A stretch of DNA of 64,000 nt from NCBI GenBank assembly GCA_046328125.1, contig JAXLXF010000006.1:186001-250000 (forward strand), read 5' to 3'. Made by a program: the position numbers and the translations under genes. This document shows positions 49,261 to 60,000 of the stretch, piece by piece. Origin of the DNA: JADZEM01 sp046328125. GTDB lineage: Bacteria > Chloroflexota > UBA6077 > JACCZL01. Positions within the stretch are counted from its first letter, which is position 1. Every line of letters begins with the position of its first letter. The notes beneath the pieces were generated by a model. That model did no database searches. It was not told the origin of the DNA and was given only the letters and a program-made list of their open reading frames with translations.

Positions 49261-50748
49261 ATGAGCGAGCCTGTCAATGCCTTTGCGCCTGCAACCGAGC
49301 AGCTTCGCGCCCTGCGTGACCGGCAGGTGTCGGCCGTCGAGCTCTTCGACCTGCACATCCGTCGCATTGAGCGCCTCGATGGCCCGATCAACGCCATCGT
49401 GACGCGCGATTTCGAGCGCGCCCGCCAGGCCGCCCATGCTGCCGATGCCGCCCGGGCGCGTGGCGAGGACCGTCCGCTGCTCGGCCTGCCGATCACCATC
49501 AAGGACAACATCGACGTCCAGGGACTCCCCACGACCATCGGGCTGCCCGAGCGCGCCGATCATCGCGCCGCTACCGATGCTCCACTGGCGGCCCGCGCCC
49601 GAGCAGCCGGCGCCGTCATTATGGGCAAGACGAACCTGCCGCCCTACACCTCGGACTGGCAGGCTGAGAATCCGATCTTCGGGCGCACAAACAATCCCTG
49701 GAACCTCGAACGGACGCCCGGCGGGAGCACCGGCGGCGGAGGGGCGGCCCTGGCGGCAGGACTCACGTCGCTGGAGTTTGGCACCGACATCGGCGGCTCG
49801 ATCCGCATCCCGGCATCCTGGTGCGGGGTCTACGGCCATCGGCCCAGCTTTACGGCCATTCCACGCAGTGGTCACTTCCCCGGCTGGGCACTACCAAACC
49901 CGGCCGTCAACCTGAGCACCCTCGGCCCGCTGGCCCGGAGTGCTAGCGACCTGGAGCTAGCCCTGGATGTGGTCTCCGGGCCGGAGACCGGTGAGGAGGT
50001 CGCCTGGCGCCTGGAGATCCCGCCGGCTCGCCACGCCGCGCTGGCCGACTACCGCGTCGCGATTCTGCCGAGCGTCACCTGGCTGCCGGTGGGCCAGACG
50101 TTCATGGCGGCGATCGAGCGTCTCCGGGAGCACCTGGCGCGGACCGGCGTGCGCGTGGCCGAGGCCCAGCCGGACGGCTTCGGCGACCGTGTCGAGTACC
50201 ACGACGTCTACCTCTCGTTGTTGGGCCCGACACTCGGTGCCACGCCGCGCACGCCCGACGAGCGTCGGAACCGTGCCGCCGAGATCCGAGCGAGCGGCGT
50301 CCCGTTCGCCGAAGCGCGTGCTCGGGGCGTCGAAGCAAGCGCCGCCGACTTCATCGACGGACACGCCCGACGCGAGCAGTACCGCGCAGCCTGGCGCGAC
50401 TTCTTTCGATCCTGGGACATCCTGCTCGCGCCGATCGTCAGCACCCCAGCGCCCCCGTATTCGACGGTGCCGCTCGGCCAGCGGCTCCTGGACGTGGATG
50501 GCACGCCGGTCGACGCCTTCCGCCTGCTCGCACACCCCGGACTCGCGGTGCTCGCCGGGTTGCCGGCCACGGCCTTCCCGCTCGGGCTGACGCCAGACGG
50601 CCTCCCGATCGGCATCCAGGCGGTCGGGCCGTACCTCGAAGACCGGACCCCGATCCGCTTCGCGGGGCTGGTCGCGCAGGAGCTTGGCGGCTACCAGCGC
50701 CCGCCCGGGTACGACGATGACCGCGTGACACGCGCGACTGGAGCGTAG
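49261..50748 (+). CDS. amidase signature family enzyme
   Basis: The 495-residue amidase has the complete Ser-cisSer-Lys triad: Lys81 in LPITIKDNIDV, cis-Ser156 in TPGGSTGGGG and nucleophile Ser180 in GTDIGGSIRIPA. It hydrolyses a carboxamide to acid plus ammonia or amine. In this operon it could release the acid that the ligases then activate. No signal peptide, so cytoplasmic. The ATG lies 21 bases after ligase 3. Confidence 0.92.
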   Translation: MSEPVNAFAPATEQLRALRDRQVSAVELFDLHIRRIERLDGPINAIVTRDFERARQAAHAADAARARGEDRPLLGLPITIKDNIDVQGLPTTIGLPERADHRAATDAPLAARARAAGAVIMGKTNLPPYTSDWQAENPIFGRTNNPWNLERTPGGSTGGGGAALAAGLTSLEFGTDIGGSIRIPASWCGVYGHRPSFTAIPRSGHFPGWALPNPAVNLSTLGPLARSASDLELALDVVSGPETGEEVAWRLEIPPARHAALADYRVAILPSVTWLPVGQTFMAAIERLREHLARTGVRVAEAQPDGFGDRVEYHDVYLSLLGPTLGATPRTPDERRNRAAEIRASGVPFAEARARGVEASAADFIDGHARREQYRAAWRDFFRSWDILLAPIVSTPAPPYSTVPLGQRLLDVDGTPVDAFRLLAHPGLAVLAGLPATAFPLGLTPDGLPIGIQAVGPYLEDRTPIRFAGLVAQELGGYQRPPGYDDDRVTRATGA

Positions 50749-50751
50749 GCG

Positions 50752-51579
50752 ATGGACCTCGCAGCTCAGATCGCCGTCGTGCGGACGGCGACCGACCACC
50801 TTCACACGACGTTGACGACCCTCGCGCCGAAGCAGTGGGAGACACCCAACGCCTGCGGCGTCTGGAACGTGGCGGAGGTCGTCGCGCACCTGGCGTGGGG
50901 TGCCGGGCTGTACAGCGACCTGATCCGCCAGGGACTTGCCGAAGATGTCGCCTCCCGACGGGGCTCGGACGCGCCGGTCGATCGCACCGCGATGAACGCA
51001 CACTTCGCCGAGATCGCAGCCGGCTATCGTCGCGAGCTCGGCGACAGGCTGCTCGACGTCTTCGCCGAGAGCGGCCGGGCACTCGCGGCCCAGTTCGCCC
51101 GCCTCGGGCCAGCTGACTGGGAGCGTGCGATCCTCCACCCATCCGGCCTGAGACCGATGCGGCAGCTCTTGATCTGGCGGGTGATGGAGCTGAGTATCCA
51201 CGGCTGGGAGATCCGTCGCCGGCTTGGCCTGGGTGGCCGGCTCCCCGAGGACAGCCAGCAGACGCTGATCGAGCTCGCCGCGAACCGCATGCGCAGCACA
51301 TTTGACCCTCGTGAGCTGTTGCCTGAGCCGTTGCGCTACCTGTTCGTCCTGACATCCCCATTGCTCCGAACGATCCACCTGACCATCTACGGCGACCGCT
51401 TCGAGCTCGATCCGGAGATGGACCAGTCGGGCTCTGACGTCGTGGTCACCCTCCACCCCGACACGTACATCCTGCTGTTCATGGGCCGCCTGACCTGGAG
51501 GGAGGCGATCGGCAGCGGCGCGGTGAGCGCCACCGGACGCCAGGATCTGGCCGTCGACCTGAGCGGCTGGTTTCGCTAA
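50752..51579 (+). CDS. DinB/maleylpyruvate-isomerase-like protein with SCP2-like C-terminus
   Basis: The 275-residue protein has an N-terminal four-helix DinB-like domain of the mycothiol-dependent maleylpyruvate isomerase type (ATDHLHTTL, GVWNVAEVVAHLAWG, VMELSIHGWEIRR; the three His-containing segments give a metal site). A C-terminal domain resembles SCP2/MDMPI-C (FELDPEMDQSGSDVVVTLHPDTYILLFMGRLTWREAIGSG). Such proteins use a low-molecular-weight thiol in ring-fission pathways or bind lipids. It starts three bases after the amidase stop. The thiol, if any, is unknown in this organism. Confidence 0.82.
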   Translation: MDLAAQIAVVRTATDHLHTTLTTLAPKQWETPNACGVWNVAEVVAHLAWGAGLYSDLIRQGLAEDVASRRGSDAPVDRTAMNAHFAEIAAGYRRELGDRLLDVFAESGRALAAQFARLGPADWERAILHPSGLRPMRQLLIWRVMELSIHGWEIRRRLGLGGRLPEDSQQTLIELAANRMRSTFDPRELLPEPLRYLFVLTSPLLRTIHLTIYGDRFELDPEMDQSGSDVVVTLHPDTYILLFMGRLTWREAIGSGAVSATGRQDLAVDLSGWFR

Positions 51580-51633
51580 ACCCGGACCGCCATCAACCGT
51601 GCCGGGTTACCGAACACACCAGAGGAGGCATCA

Positions 51634-52119
51634 ATGGGACGCGTCGCGTTCTACACCTTCGGGATCCTGCGCGAGGAGCGGGGGCATCCTCAGGTGCAGG
51701 GGTTCTTCGATCGCATCGACACGGTCTTCGCGGCTGCCGAATCGTCGACCGGGTTTATCGCCACGTACCGGAACCAGATCAACTCGGCGACGTTCGGGCC
51801 GCGCTTCTTCGTACCGGGCACGCACGTCCGGGCGCCGCAAACGCTCTCGCTCTGGGCCGATCTGGATTCGGTCTTTGCCTTCGCGTATCGTGGCCCGCAC
51901 GGCGAGTCGCTCCGCGTTCGCAAGGACTGGTTCGTGCCGCCAGCCTGGCCTACGTACGCCATCTGGTGGGTCAGCGACGACGAGCAACCGTCCTGGGACG
52001 ATGCTCCGAAGCGGCTGGAGCACCTCCACGATCATGGCCCGACGCCGCACGCTTTCAGCTTCAAGACGCCGTTCGACGCGGCCGGGAATCCGACCCGCCT
52101 GGCTCCGCGACGGGCCTGA
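51634..52119 (+). CDS. DUF3291 family protein
   Basis: The 161-residue protein starts with an AGGAGG site and reads VAFYTFGILREERGHPQVQGF, then ESSTGFIATYRN, LSLWADLDSVFAFAYRGPHGE and FVPPAWPTYAIWWV. This is the ABM-like ferredoxin-fold pattern of DUF3291, related to antibiotic-biosynthesis monooxygenases. The catalytic role is not established. It ends the operon begun by the flavin monooxygenase, and a small oxygenase or lyase role in the same pathway is possible. Confidence 0.8.
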   Translation: MGRVAFYTFGILREERGHPQVQGFFDRIDTVFAAAESSTGFIATYRNQINSATFGPRFFVPGTHVRAPQTLSLWADLDSVFAFAYRGPHGESLRVRKDWFVPPAWPTYAIWWVSDDEQPSWDDAPKRLEHLHDHGPTPHAFSFKTPFDAAGNPTRLAPRRA

Positions 52120-52301
52120 GCGCGCAGTTTCGAAGACGTGGGAATCGGGCGGTGTGATCGTCGTCACAGCGGTCATGGCGAGCCTCGCGTATCGTCGGCT
52201 GCAGCCGTCCGACCTGTCGAGATGCGCTTGACAGGGGGCCGGCAACGCGCGATAGTGCCGCCGTTTCGCGGTGGGATGGGGGACGAGCGGGGACGGACGA
52301 C

Positions 52302-55300
52302 GTGGGTGTGGAGAACACGGATGTGATGGCGGACGGTGCCGCGATCGAGCGTCTGCAGGCCGAGGTGCAGCGGCTTCTCGAACAGCAGCGGCTGGACCGA
52401 GCAGAGATTGAGGGCCTGCGCGCCGAGATCGCGACGGGCAACGCTCGCGAGCGGGCCCTCGCCGATGTCCTCCACATCGTCGCGTCGTCGTCAGACGTGC
52501 CGTCGGCTCTGACCGGCGCGGTCGAGCACGCCATGGAGCTCTGTGACGCCGATGCAACCTCGATCTGGGGATTGACCGAGGGCAAGCTCGTCCCGCGAGC
52601 GCGCCGACGTCGGGTCAGCCGTGATGCGACTTCCGACCTCTCAGACCAGGCGCCTCCGCGCGCTGTCACCCGCCGCTCGGCGGCCGCCTGTGCGATCCTG
52701 GATCGACGCACCATCCATCTCGACGATGTGCTGTCGGCTGCTGGCGGCGACTTCCCTGACACCCAGGCGCTCCACGCCGAGTCTGGGTTCCGTACCTATC
52801 TGGCGGTTCCGCTCCTGCGCCAGGGTTCGCCGCTCGGGGTCCTCATCGCGGTACGCATGATCGTGCGGCCGTTCACGGACCCACAGATCGCCCTGTTGGA
52901 GTCGTTTGCGAACCAGGCAGTCATCGCCATCGAGAACGTGCGCCTCTTCGGGGAGGTCGAGCAGCGTAATCGGGAATTGCATGAGGCGCTGGAGCAGCAG
53001 ACCGCCACGTCTGAGATCCTGCGAGCCATTGCATCGTCGCCGACGGACCTCCACGGCGTCATCGTCACCCTGTCCGATGCCCTGGCCCGCCTTTGCAACG
53101 TTGACGGCGCCAGTGTGCACCAGGAGATCGACGGGAGATCCGCCCTCATCGGCTTCGGCGGCACCGAGCGTTACAGGGACGCCGTGCAGGACGGGCTGCC
53201 TCGCCGACCGGAGCCGCTCCCGTTCGATCGACACTCGATCACGGCACGCGCATTTCTGGACCGGCGCACGGTCGCCGTGCCCGACGTCCTTGCGGCGCAC
53301 GACGAGTTTCCCTCGTCGGTCCAGAGCGCACGCCTCATTGGGTACCGTGCGCACGCCGCGGCGCCGCTGATGCACGGCGGACATGCCGCGATCGGGATCA
53401 TCTCACTCTACTGCTTCGAACCGTGCTCGTTCACCCCGCGTCAGATCGCGCTGCTGGAAGCGTTCGCGGACCAGGCCGTGATCGCGATCCAGAACGCTCG
53501 CCTGTTCCAGCAGCTCCAGGACCGCACCGTCGAGCTGACGCAATCCCTGGAGCAACAGACGGCGCTGGCCGAGGTGCTGCGGGTGATCGCATCATCGCCC
53601 ACGGATCTGCCCCGGGTCCTGGACGTGCTCGCGGCCGTCGTTCGCCGTTTGTGCGATGCCGACGCCGCATCGGTGAGCCAGTTTGACGGCACATTCACCT
53701 ACGTACGCGCCGTCGATCTGAAAGACGTCAGCGCCTTCCCAGAGCAGCCGCCAAACGACAGCCTGCCCCCTCGGCGCCTCGTCCCAACTCGGGCGGGTGG
53801 CCGGGCGATCCTGGAGCGGCGCATCGTCCACATCCCGGACATTGAGGACGTCGGCGCGGAGTATCCTCATTCGCTGCAGGCTGCCCGCCGCCGGGGCTGG
53901 CGCGCCACCGTCGCGGCACCGCTCATGCGGGGCGACGAGGTCATCGGCACCCTCTCGCTGTACGGTGCGGAGCCACGCCCCTTCACCGAACCGCAGATTG
54001 CCTTGCTGGAGGCGTTCGCCAGCCAGGCCGCCATCGCCATCGCGAACACGCAGTTGTTCGAGCAGGTGCAGGCGCGGACCGTCGAGCTGGGCGAGTCGCT
54101 CGACCAGCAGACGGCGTTGGCCGAAGTGCTCCAGGTTGTGAGTAGCTCTCCCGGCGACCTCGATCCGGTCTTCGCGGCGATCCTCGAACGGGCGTCCCGC
54201 CTCTGCGACGGCCGCCTCAGCGCCCTTTTTCTGTACGACGGCGAGCGATTCACCCTGGTTGCGGCCCAGGGCGCGACGCCGGCCTACGAGGCGCACTTCC
54301 GAGATCATCCGGCCGAGGTGGGGCGTTGGCAGTTCCGGCCGGATGGCCCCTGGCGCCCGCTGCACATTCTCGACCTCAGGGCGACCCGGGCGTTCCTCGA
54401 CGGCGACCCGGTGACGGTCGCGTCGGCCGAGCTTGGCGGGATGCGCACAATGCTGGCCGTGCCACTGGTGAAGGACGGTCGGTTCGTCGGGTCGCTGGTA
54501 GTCTATCGGCGCGAGGTGCGGGCCTTTTCCGAGCGGCACATCGAGCTTGTGCAGTCGTTCGGCGGCCAGGCCGTCATCGCGATGGAGAACGCCCGTCTCT
54601 TCCAGGAGTTGGAGCGACGGACGTCGGACCTCACGCAGGCGCTGGAGCAGCAGACGGCCACCGCCGAGATCCTGCGAGTCATTGCCACCTCGCCCACGGA
54701 CGTGAGCACCGTCCTTGACACCCTGGTCGAGACGGCGGCCCGGCTGTGCGACGCCCCGAGCGGTACCCTGCAACAGTACCGGGCGCGCGACGGCCGTCTC
54801 TGCATTCGCGCGGCATTTGGTGCGGTGCGTGACGTGATCCTGGCGCGCTGGGGCGGCTGGCCAGATGACTATTTTGAGCAGCAAGATGGCGTGGCGGTCG
54901 ATCGGGCCTCCGCAACCGGCCGCGCCTACGTCGAGTGCCGCGCCGTGAACGTCGTGGATCTGGCGGAGGCCGCCCAGACAGAGTTTCCGGCAGCGCGAGA
55001 CAATCAGCGCCTGCTCGGACATCGATCGCACATCTCCGTGCCACTCCTGCTGCACCAACAGCCCATTGGTGTCCTGACTCTCCAGCGGATGGTGGTGGAT
55101 CCGTTCACGCCGTCCCAGATCCGACTCCTCGAAACGTTCGCGGACCAGGCCGTCATCGCCATCGAGAATGCGCGGCTGTTCGAGCAGCTCCAGCAGCGCA
55201 CCACCGAGCTCACGCGCTCCCTCGACCAGCAGACCTCGCTGGCCGACGTGCTGCGCGTCATTGCCGCCTCGCCGACCGACGTCCAGGCGGCGCTCGATGC

Positions 55301-57053
55301 GATCGTCGAGACGGCCGCCCGCCTCTGCGATGCTCCTGGCGGCACCATCACCCAGCTACGGCCGTCGGACAACACGCTCGGGCCGCGCGCCGCCTACGGC
55401 ATCCTGCGGACGTTCGGCTGGAACGCGCTGCCGGATCCGTTCTCGGACGCGCCAGGCGTACCAGCCACGCGCGACGCGGCGGCGGGGCGCGCCTTCGTGG
55501 ACGCCGCCACCGTCCACGTCCACGACATGGCCGAGGCCATCAAAACTGACTTCCCCGGCTCGCGGCTGTCGCAGGAGGCTCACGGCTACCGCACCGTCGT
55601 GAACGTCCCACTGCGCGGGCGCACTGGCACGATCGGCGTCATCACGCTGTTCCGCTTCGAGGTCAAGCCGTTCACTGAGCAACAGGTGACGCTCCTGGAG
55701 GCGTTCGCCGACCAGGCGGTCATCGCCATCGAGAACGCCAGCTTGTTCGAGGCACTGCAAGATCGAACGGCACGGCTCACCCGCGCCAACGACGAGCAGC
55801 GGGCGCTCGCGGAGGTCGGACAGGCCGTCTCGTCCTCGCTCGACCTCGCCGAGGTGCTGACGACCATCAACGAGTACGCCACCCGGCTCTCGGGCTCTGA
55901 CGGCGGCTCGCTCTGGGAGTACGACGCGGCGACCGAGACGCTGCATCCGGCCGGCACGCTGCCCGTGCGCACGCCAGATCCAACCGACGCGGACATCATT
56001 CGCGCCATCCGAACCGGCACGATGCGGTCGGGCGAAGGGGCGCTCGGCCGAGCGGTTGCCGAGCGCCGGCTGGTCGAGATACCGGATATCCGCGCCGATG
56101 CGACCTACGTCAGCCCGTTCCGCGACATGCTCATTGAGGCCGGATTTCGCTCGTTGCTGGTCGTGCCGTTCCTCCACGGCGAGCGCCCGCTCGGGGCGCT
56201 CGCCGTGGTGCGCCGCACGGCCGGCCAGTTCTCGCCAGACACGATCCGTCTGCTGGAGACGTTCGCGGCGCAGTCGGCGCTGGCGATCCACAACGCCCGA
56301 CTCTACCGGGCCCTCGAAGTGCAGGGACGAGCGCTCGAAGAGGCGAGCCAGCACAAGTCGCAGTTCCTGGCGAACATGTCCCACGAGCTCAGAACGCCGC
56401 TGAACGCGATCATCGGCTACTCCGAGATGCTGCAGGAGGAGGCCGAGGAGATCGGGGAGGAGGTGTTCATCCCGGACCTCCAGAAGGTGAACGCGGCCGG
56501 CAAGCACCTGCTCGGGCTGATCAATGACATCCTGGACCTCTCGAAGATCGAGGCCGGCCGGATGGACCTCTACTTCGAGGACTTCGAGGTTGGGCAGCTT
56601 GTGCGCGACGTCTCGGCCATCGTGCAGCCGCTGGTCGAGAAGAACGGCAACGGGCTGGTCATCTCGTGCCCGGACGGCATCGGGAGCCTGCACGCCGACC
56701 AGACCAAGTTGCGCCAGACCCTGTTCAATCTGGTGAGCAACGCCGCGAGGTTCACCGACCACGGCACGATCACGCTCGCCATCGCACGGGAGCCGGACGA
56801 CTGGCTGACGTTCGCCGTCACGGACACCGGCATCGGGATGACCGAGGAGCAGCTGTCTCGGCTGTTCGAGGCGTTCTCCCAGGCCGAGGCCAGCACCAGA
56901 TCGAAGTACGGCGGGACCGGGCTCGGGCTCGCGATCAGCCGCTCCTTCTGCCGCATGATGGGCGGTGACATCACGGTGGCAAGCACACCGGGGATCGGGT
57001 CCACGTTCACGATCCGCCTGCCCGCAGGCGGGCCGGAGGCGCCACATGTCTAA
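52302..57053 (+). CDS. multi-GAF histidine kinase 1 (seven GAF modules)
   Basis: A 1583-residue cytoplasmic protein has an N-terminal coiled coil (IERLQAEVQRLLEQQRLDRAE), then seven GAF domains. Each begins with a linker like LEQQTALAEVLRVIASSPTD and ends like LLEAFADQAVIAIENARLF. HisKA follows, with phospho-acceptor His1361 in MSHELRTPLNAIIGY. HATPase_c comes last (N box LFNLVSNAARF, G1 VTDTGIGM, G2 GGTGLGLAIS). No transmembrane segment, receiver domain or dedicated response regulator is visible. GAF ligands cannot be predicted. The GTG start is tentative; an ATG eight codons downstream is possible. The following kinase gene starts inside its last codons. Confidence 0.92.
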   Translation: MGVENTDVMADGAAIERLQAEVQRLLEQQRLDRAEIEGLRAEIATGNARERALADVLHIVASSSDVPSALTGAVEHAMELCDADATSIWGLTEGKLVPRARRRRVSRDATSDLSDQAPPRAVTRRSAAACAILDRRTIHLDDVLSAAGGDFPDTQALHAESGFRTYLAVPLLRQGSPLGVLIAVRMIVRPFTDPQIALLESFANQAVIAIENVRLFGEVEQRNRELHEALEQQTATSEILRAIASSPTDLHGVIVTLSDALARLCNVDGASVHQEIDGRSALIGFGGTERYRDAVQDGLPRRPEPLPFDRHSITARAFLDRRTVAVPDVLAAHDEFPSSVQSARLIGYRAHAAAPLMHGGHAAIGIISLYCFEPCSFTPRQIALLEAFADQAVIAIQNARLFQQLQDRTVELTQSLEQQTALAEVLRVIASSPTDLPRVLDVLAAVVRRLCDADAASVSQFDGTFTYVRAVDLKDVSAFPEQPPNDSLPPRRLVPTRAGGRAILERRIVHIPDIEDVGAEYPHSLQAARRRGWRATVAAPLMRGDEVIGTLSLYGAEPRPFTEPQIALLEAFASQAAIAIANTQLFEQVQARTVELGESLDQQTALAEVLQVVSSSPGDLDPVFAAILERASRLCDGRLSALFLYDGERFTLVAAQGATPAYEAHFRDHPAEVGRWQFRPDGPWRPLHILDLRATRAFLDGDPVTVASAELGGMRTMLAVPLVKDGRFVGSLVVYRREVRAFSERHIELVQSFGGQAVIAMENARLFQELERRTSDLTQALEQQTATAEILRVIATSPTDVSTVLDTLVETAARLCDAPSGTLQQYRARDGRLCIRAAFGAVRDVILARWGGWPDDYFEQQDGVAVDRASATGRAYVECRAVNVVDLAEAAQTEFPAARDNQRLLGHRSHISVPLLLHQQPIGVLTLQRMVVDPFTPSQIRLLETFADQAVIAIENARLFEQLQQRTTELTRSLDQQTSLADVLRVIAASPTDVQAALDAIVETAARLCDAPGGTITQLRPSDNTLGPRAAYGILRTFGWNALPDPFSDAPGVPATRDAAAGRAFVDAATVHVHDMAEAIKTDFPGSRLSQEAHGYRTVVNVPLRGRTGTIGVITLFRFEVKPFTEQQVTLLEAFADQAVIAIENASLFEALQDRTARLTRANDEQRALAEVGQAVSSSLDLAEVLTTINEYATRLSGSDGGSLWEYDAATETLHPAGTLPVRTPDPTDADIIRAIRTGTMRSGEGALGRAVAERRLVEIPDIRADATYVSPFRDMLIEAGFRSLLVVPFLHGERPLGALAVVRRTAGQFSPDTIRLLETFAAQSALAIHNARLYRALEVQGRALEEASQHKSQFLANMSHELRTPLNAIIGYSEMLQEEAEEIGEEVFIPDLQKVNAAGKHLLGLINDILDLSKIEAGRMDLYFEDFEVGQLVRDVSAIVQPLVEKNGNGLVISCPDGIGSLHADQTKLRQTLFNLVSNAARFTDHGTITLAIAREPDDWLTFAVTDTGIGMTEEQLSRLFEAFSQAEASTRSKYGGTGLGLAISRSFCRMMGGDITVASTPGIGSTFTIRLPAGGPEAPHV

Positions 57054-60000
57054 GCGAGACCTGGCGGCACGGCCGAGCCTCGCCGCCCAGCCAGACGAGG
57101 ACGAGGTCACCCGCCTGCGCCGCGAGCTCGCCGAGGCACGGGCGGCGCACGCCGCGATGGCTTCCGTCTTGCGTGTCATCGCCTCCGGTCCGACCGATGC
57201 GACGGCGGTCTTGCAAGCGATCGTCGAGAGCGCCGGGCGGCTCTGCCAGACCGACAACGTCAGCATCGCCCGCGTCGTCGGCGACGAGCTCGAACGGGTG
57301 GCCAACCTGCGTCCCGACCACGCCTACCGGCTTGGCTGGCGAAGCCCGCTCGATCGGGGATCGATCGGCGGACGGACGGTGCTGGAGCGGCGGACGATCC
57401 ACCTGCACGACATCCACGCCGCATTCGATGAGTACCCTGTGACCGGACAGCGCCTGCGCGAGATGGGTGCCACGAGTCTGGATGTGCGGACCTACCTCTC
57501 GATCCCGCTGGTGCGTGAGGACGCAGCGATTGGCAACTTGGTCGTGGCTCGCGGCGAGGTGCGGCCGTTCACGGACGCCGAGATCGCGCTGGTGGAGACG
57601 TTCGCCGACCAGGCCGTCGTCGCGATCGAGAACGCCCGGCTGTTCCACGAGCTGGAGCAGCGGACGGCAGACCTGACGGAGTCGCTGGAGCAGCAGACGG
57701 CGACCTCCGAGGTACTCAAGGTCATCGCGGCGTCGCCGACGGACCTGGACCGTGTCCTCGACACCATTACCGCCAGCGCCGCGCAGCTGTGCGACGCGAC
57801 CGGCGCATCAATGTCGCGCTTCGACGGCGATGCGTTCGCGTTCGTCGCGAGCTACGGCACCTCGGTCGGGCTGCGCGGTCGCCACTATCCAGTGGACGAC
57901 GATACGGTCACCGGCCAGGCACTGCGGCAGCGGCAGACCGTCCACGTCCACGATCTGACCACCGACGACGTGCACGCTCGCGGGCGGGCATCGGCCCGGG
58001 AGATTGGCTATCGGACCGCGCTCGCCACGCCGTTGTTGCGCGGCGGCGAGCCAATCGGCACCCTGAGCATCAGCCGAACGGATGTCCGTCCGTTCTCGCC
58101 ACGGCAGGTCGCCCTTCTGGAGACGTTCGCAGACCAGGCCGTGATCGCGATCGAGAATGCGCGCTTGTTTCAGGAGCTCCAGGAGAGCAACCGCCAGGTC
58201 ACCGAGGCGCTAGAGCAGCAGACCGCCCTCGCCGAGGTCTTGAGCGTGATCGCGGCCTCGCCCACTGATCTGCCGCGCGTGCTCCAGACGATCGCAACCA
58301 CTGCGATGCAGCTCTGCGACGTCGATATGGCGAATATCCAGCAGCGCAAGGGCGAGTATCTCGTCTCGGTGGCCAACGACTGCCGGCCGGCCTTCGCTGA
58401 GGCGTTCCAGCGGTTCCGTGATGCCTATCGAGCGGGCCATCCAGGGACACATCTCACACGGAGCTCGGTGTCCGGGCTGGCGCTTCTGGATCGTCGCACC
58501 GTCTACGTGCCCGACGTCTGGGCGTCAGGTGATGAGCTCCCGGTCGACCTGGAGTCTGGCCGGCGGTTCGGCCACCGGACCAAGGCTTCGACACCGTTGC
58601 TGCACGGCGACGATGCGCTCGGGGTGCTGTCGAACTATTCGATGCGGGAGCCGCACCCGTTCACCGAGCAGCAGCTTGCGTTGCTGGAGACGTTCGCCAG
58701 TCAGGCCGCCATCGCCATCGCCAACGCCCGGCTGTTCGAAGACCTTCAGGCGAGCAACCGCCGCGTGACCGAGGCATTGGAGCAACAGACAGCGCTCGGC
58801 GAGGTGCCGCGCGTCATCGCCTCCTCGCCGTCGAACATGGACGCCGCCCTCCAGGCCATCACGCACATCGCCTGGCGCCTCAACTCGTCCACCTGGGCGA
58901 ACATCCGGCTGGTCGAGGGCGATGAGTATGTCGTGGTCGCCGGGGCTGGAGAGACTCCGAGGGGCGTGTCGACGGAGCAGACGCGCCGATCGACCTCGGT
59001 CTTGTCGCCGTCGGCCGAGGCCATCCGCCTCAGCCGTTCGGTGCACATCCACGACGTCCAGTCTGAGGAGATGCGAGACCGCTACCCCGGCACAATCCAC
59101 GCGGGTCAGCGTACGACCTTGCACGTCCCACTGCTGCGGGATGGCCGAGCGATCGGACTGTTGTCCCAGTCACGGGCCGAGGTCAGGCCGTATTCGGCCA
59201 ACGAGATCGCCCTGCTGGAAACGTTTGCCGACCAGGCTGTCATCGCCATCGAGAACGCCCGGCTCTTCCACGAGCTCGAGCAGCGGACCGCCGACCTGAC
59301 CGCCGCGCTGGAGCAGCAGACGGCAACCGCCGACGTCTTGCGCGTCATCGCGTCCTCTCCCACCGATTTGCCGCATGTGCTCGACACCGTCGCCGCCACG
59401 GCCGCTCGGATAGGCGGTGCCGAGCGCGTCGCGATCCTGCTTCGTGACGGTGATGCGCTCGTCCCCGTCGTGTCCGTCCTCGGCACACCCAGACGCGGCA
59501 TCGTCCGCGTGCCGATCAGGCAGGGGACGTTCTCAGGTCGCGCCGTGCTGGAGCGGCGGACGGTGCATGTCGCCGACCTGAACCAGATGGATGGCGAGTT
59601 CGCTGAGGGCGTCGCCATCGCTCGAGATCGAGGGAGCTCGGCAGTGTTCCGCTCCGCGCTGTTCGCACCCCTGATTAAGGGATACGAAGCCGTTGGCGTG
59701 CTGGCCATCGCGCGGCCGGTTCCAAGCGTGTTCTCGGACCAGCAGGTCGCGCTCTTTGAGATGTTCGCCAGTCAGGCTGTCGTCGCCATCGAGAATGCCC
59801 GCCTGTTCGAGGAGCTCCAGGAGCGTACTGGGGAGCTGACGCGGGTAGTCGAGGAGCAGCGCGCCCTGGCCGAAGTGAGCCAGGCGGTCTCCTCCTCGCT
59901 CGACCTCCAGCAGGTGCTGACCACCATCGTCGATCACGCCGTCGAGCTCTCCGGAGCAGCCGGCGGCGTCGTCTACGAGTACGACGAGACCCGAGGCGAA

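Noticed and set aside
55356..57305. 649-codon minus-strand frame opposite kinase 1
   Set aside because: The plus strand carries intact GAF, HisKA and HATPase motifs; the minus translation has no recognisable domain and mirrors the repetitive codon pattern.
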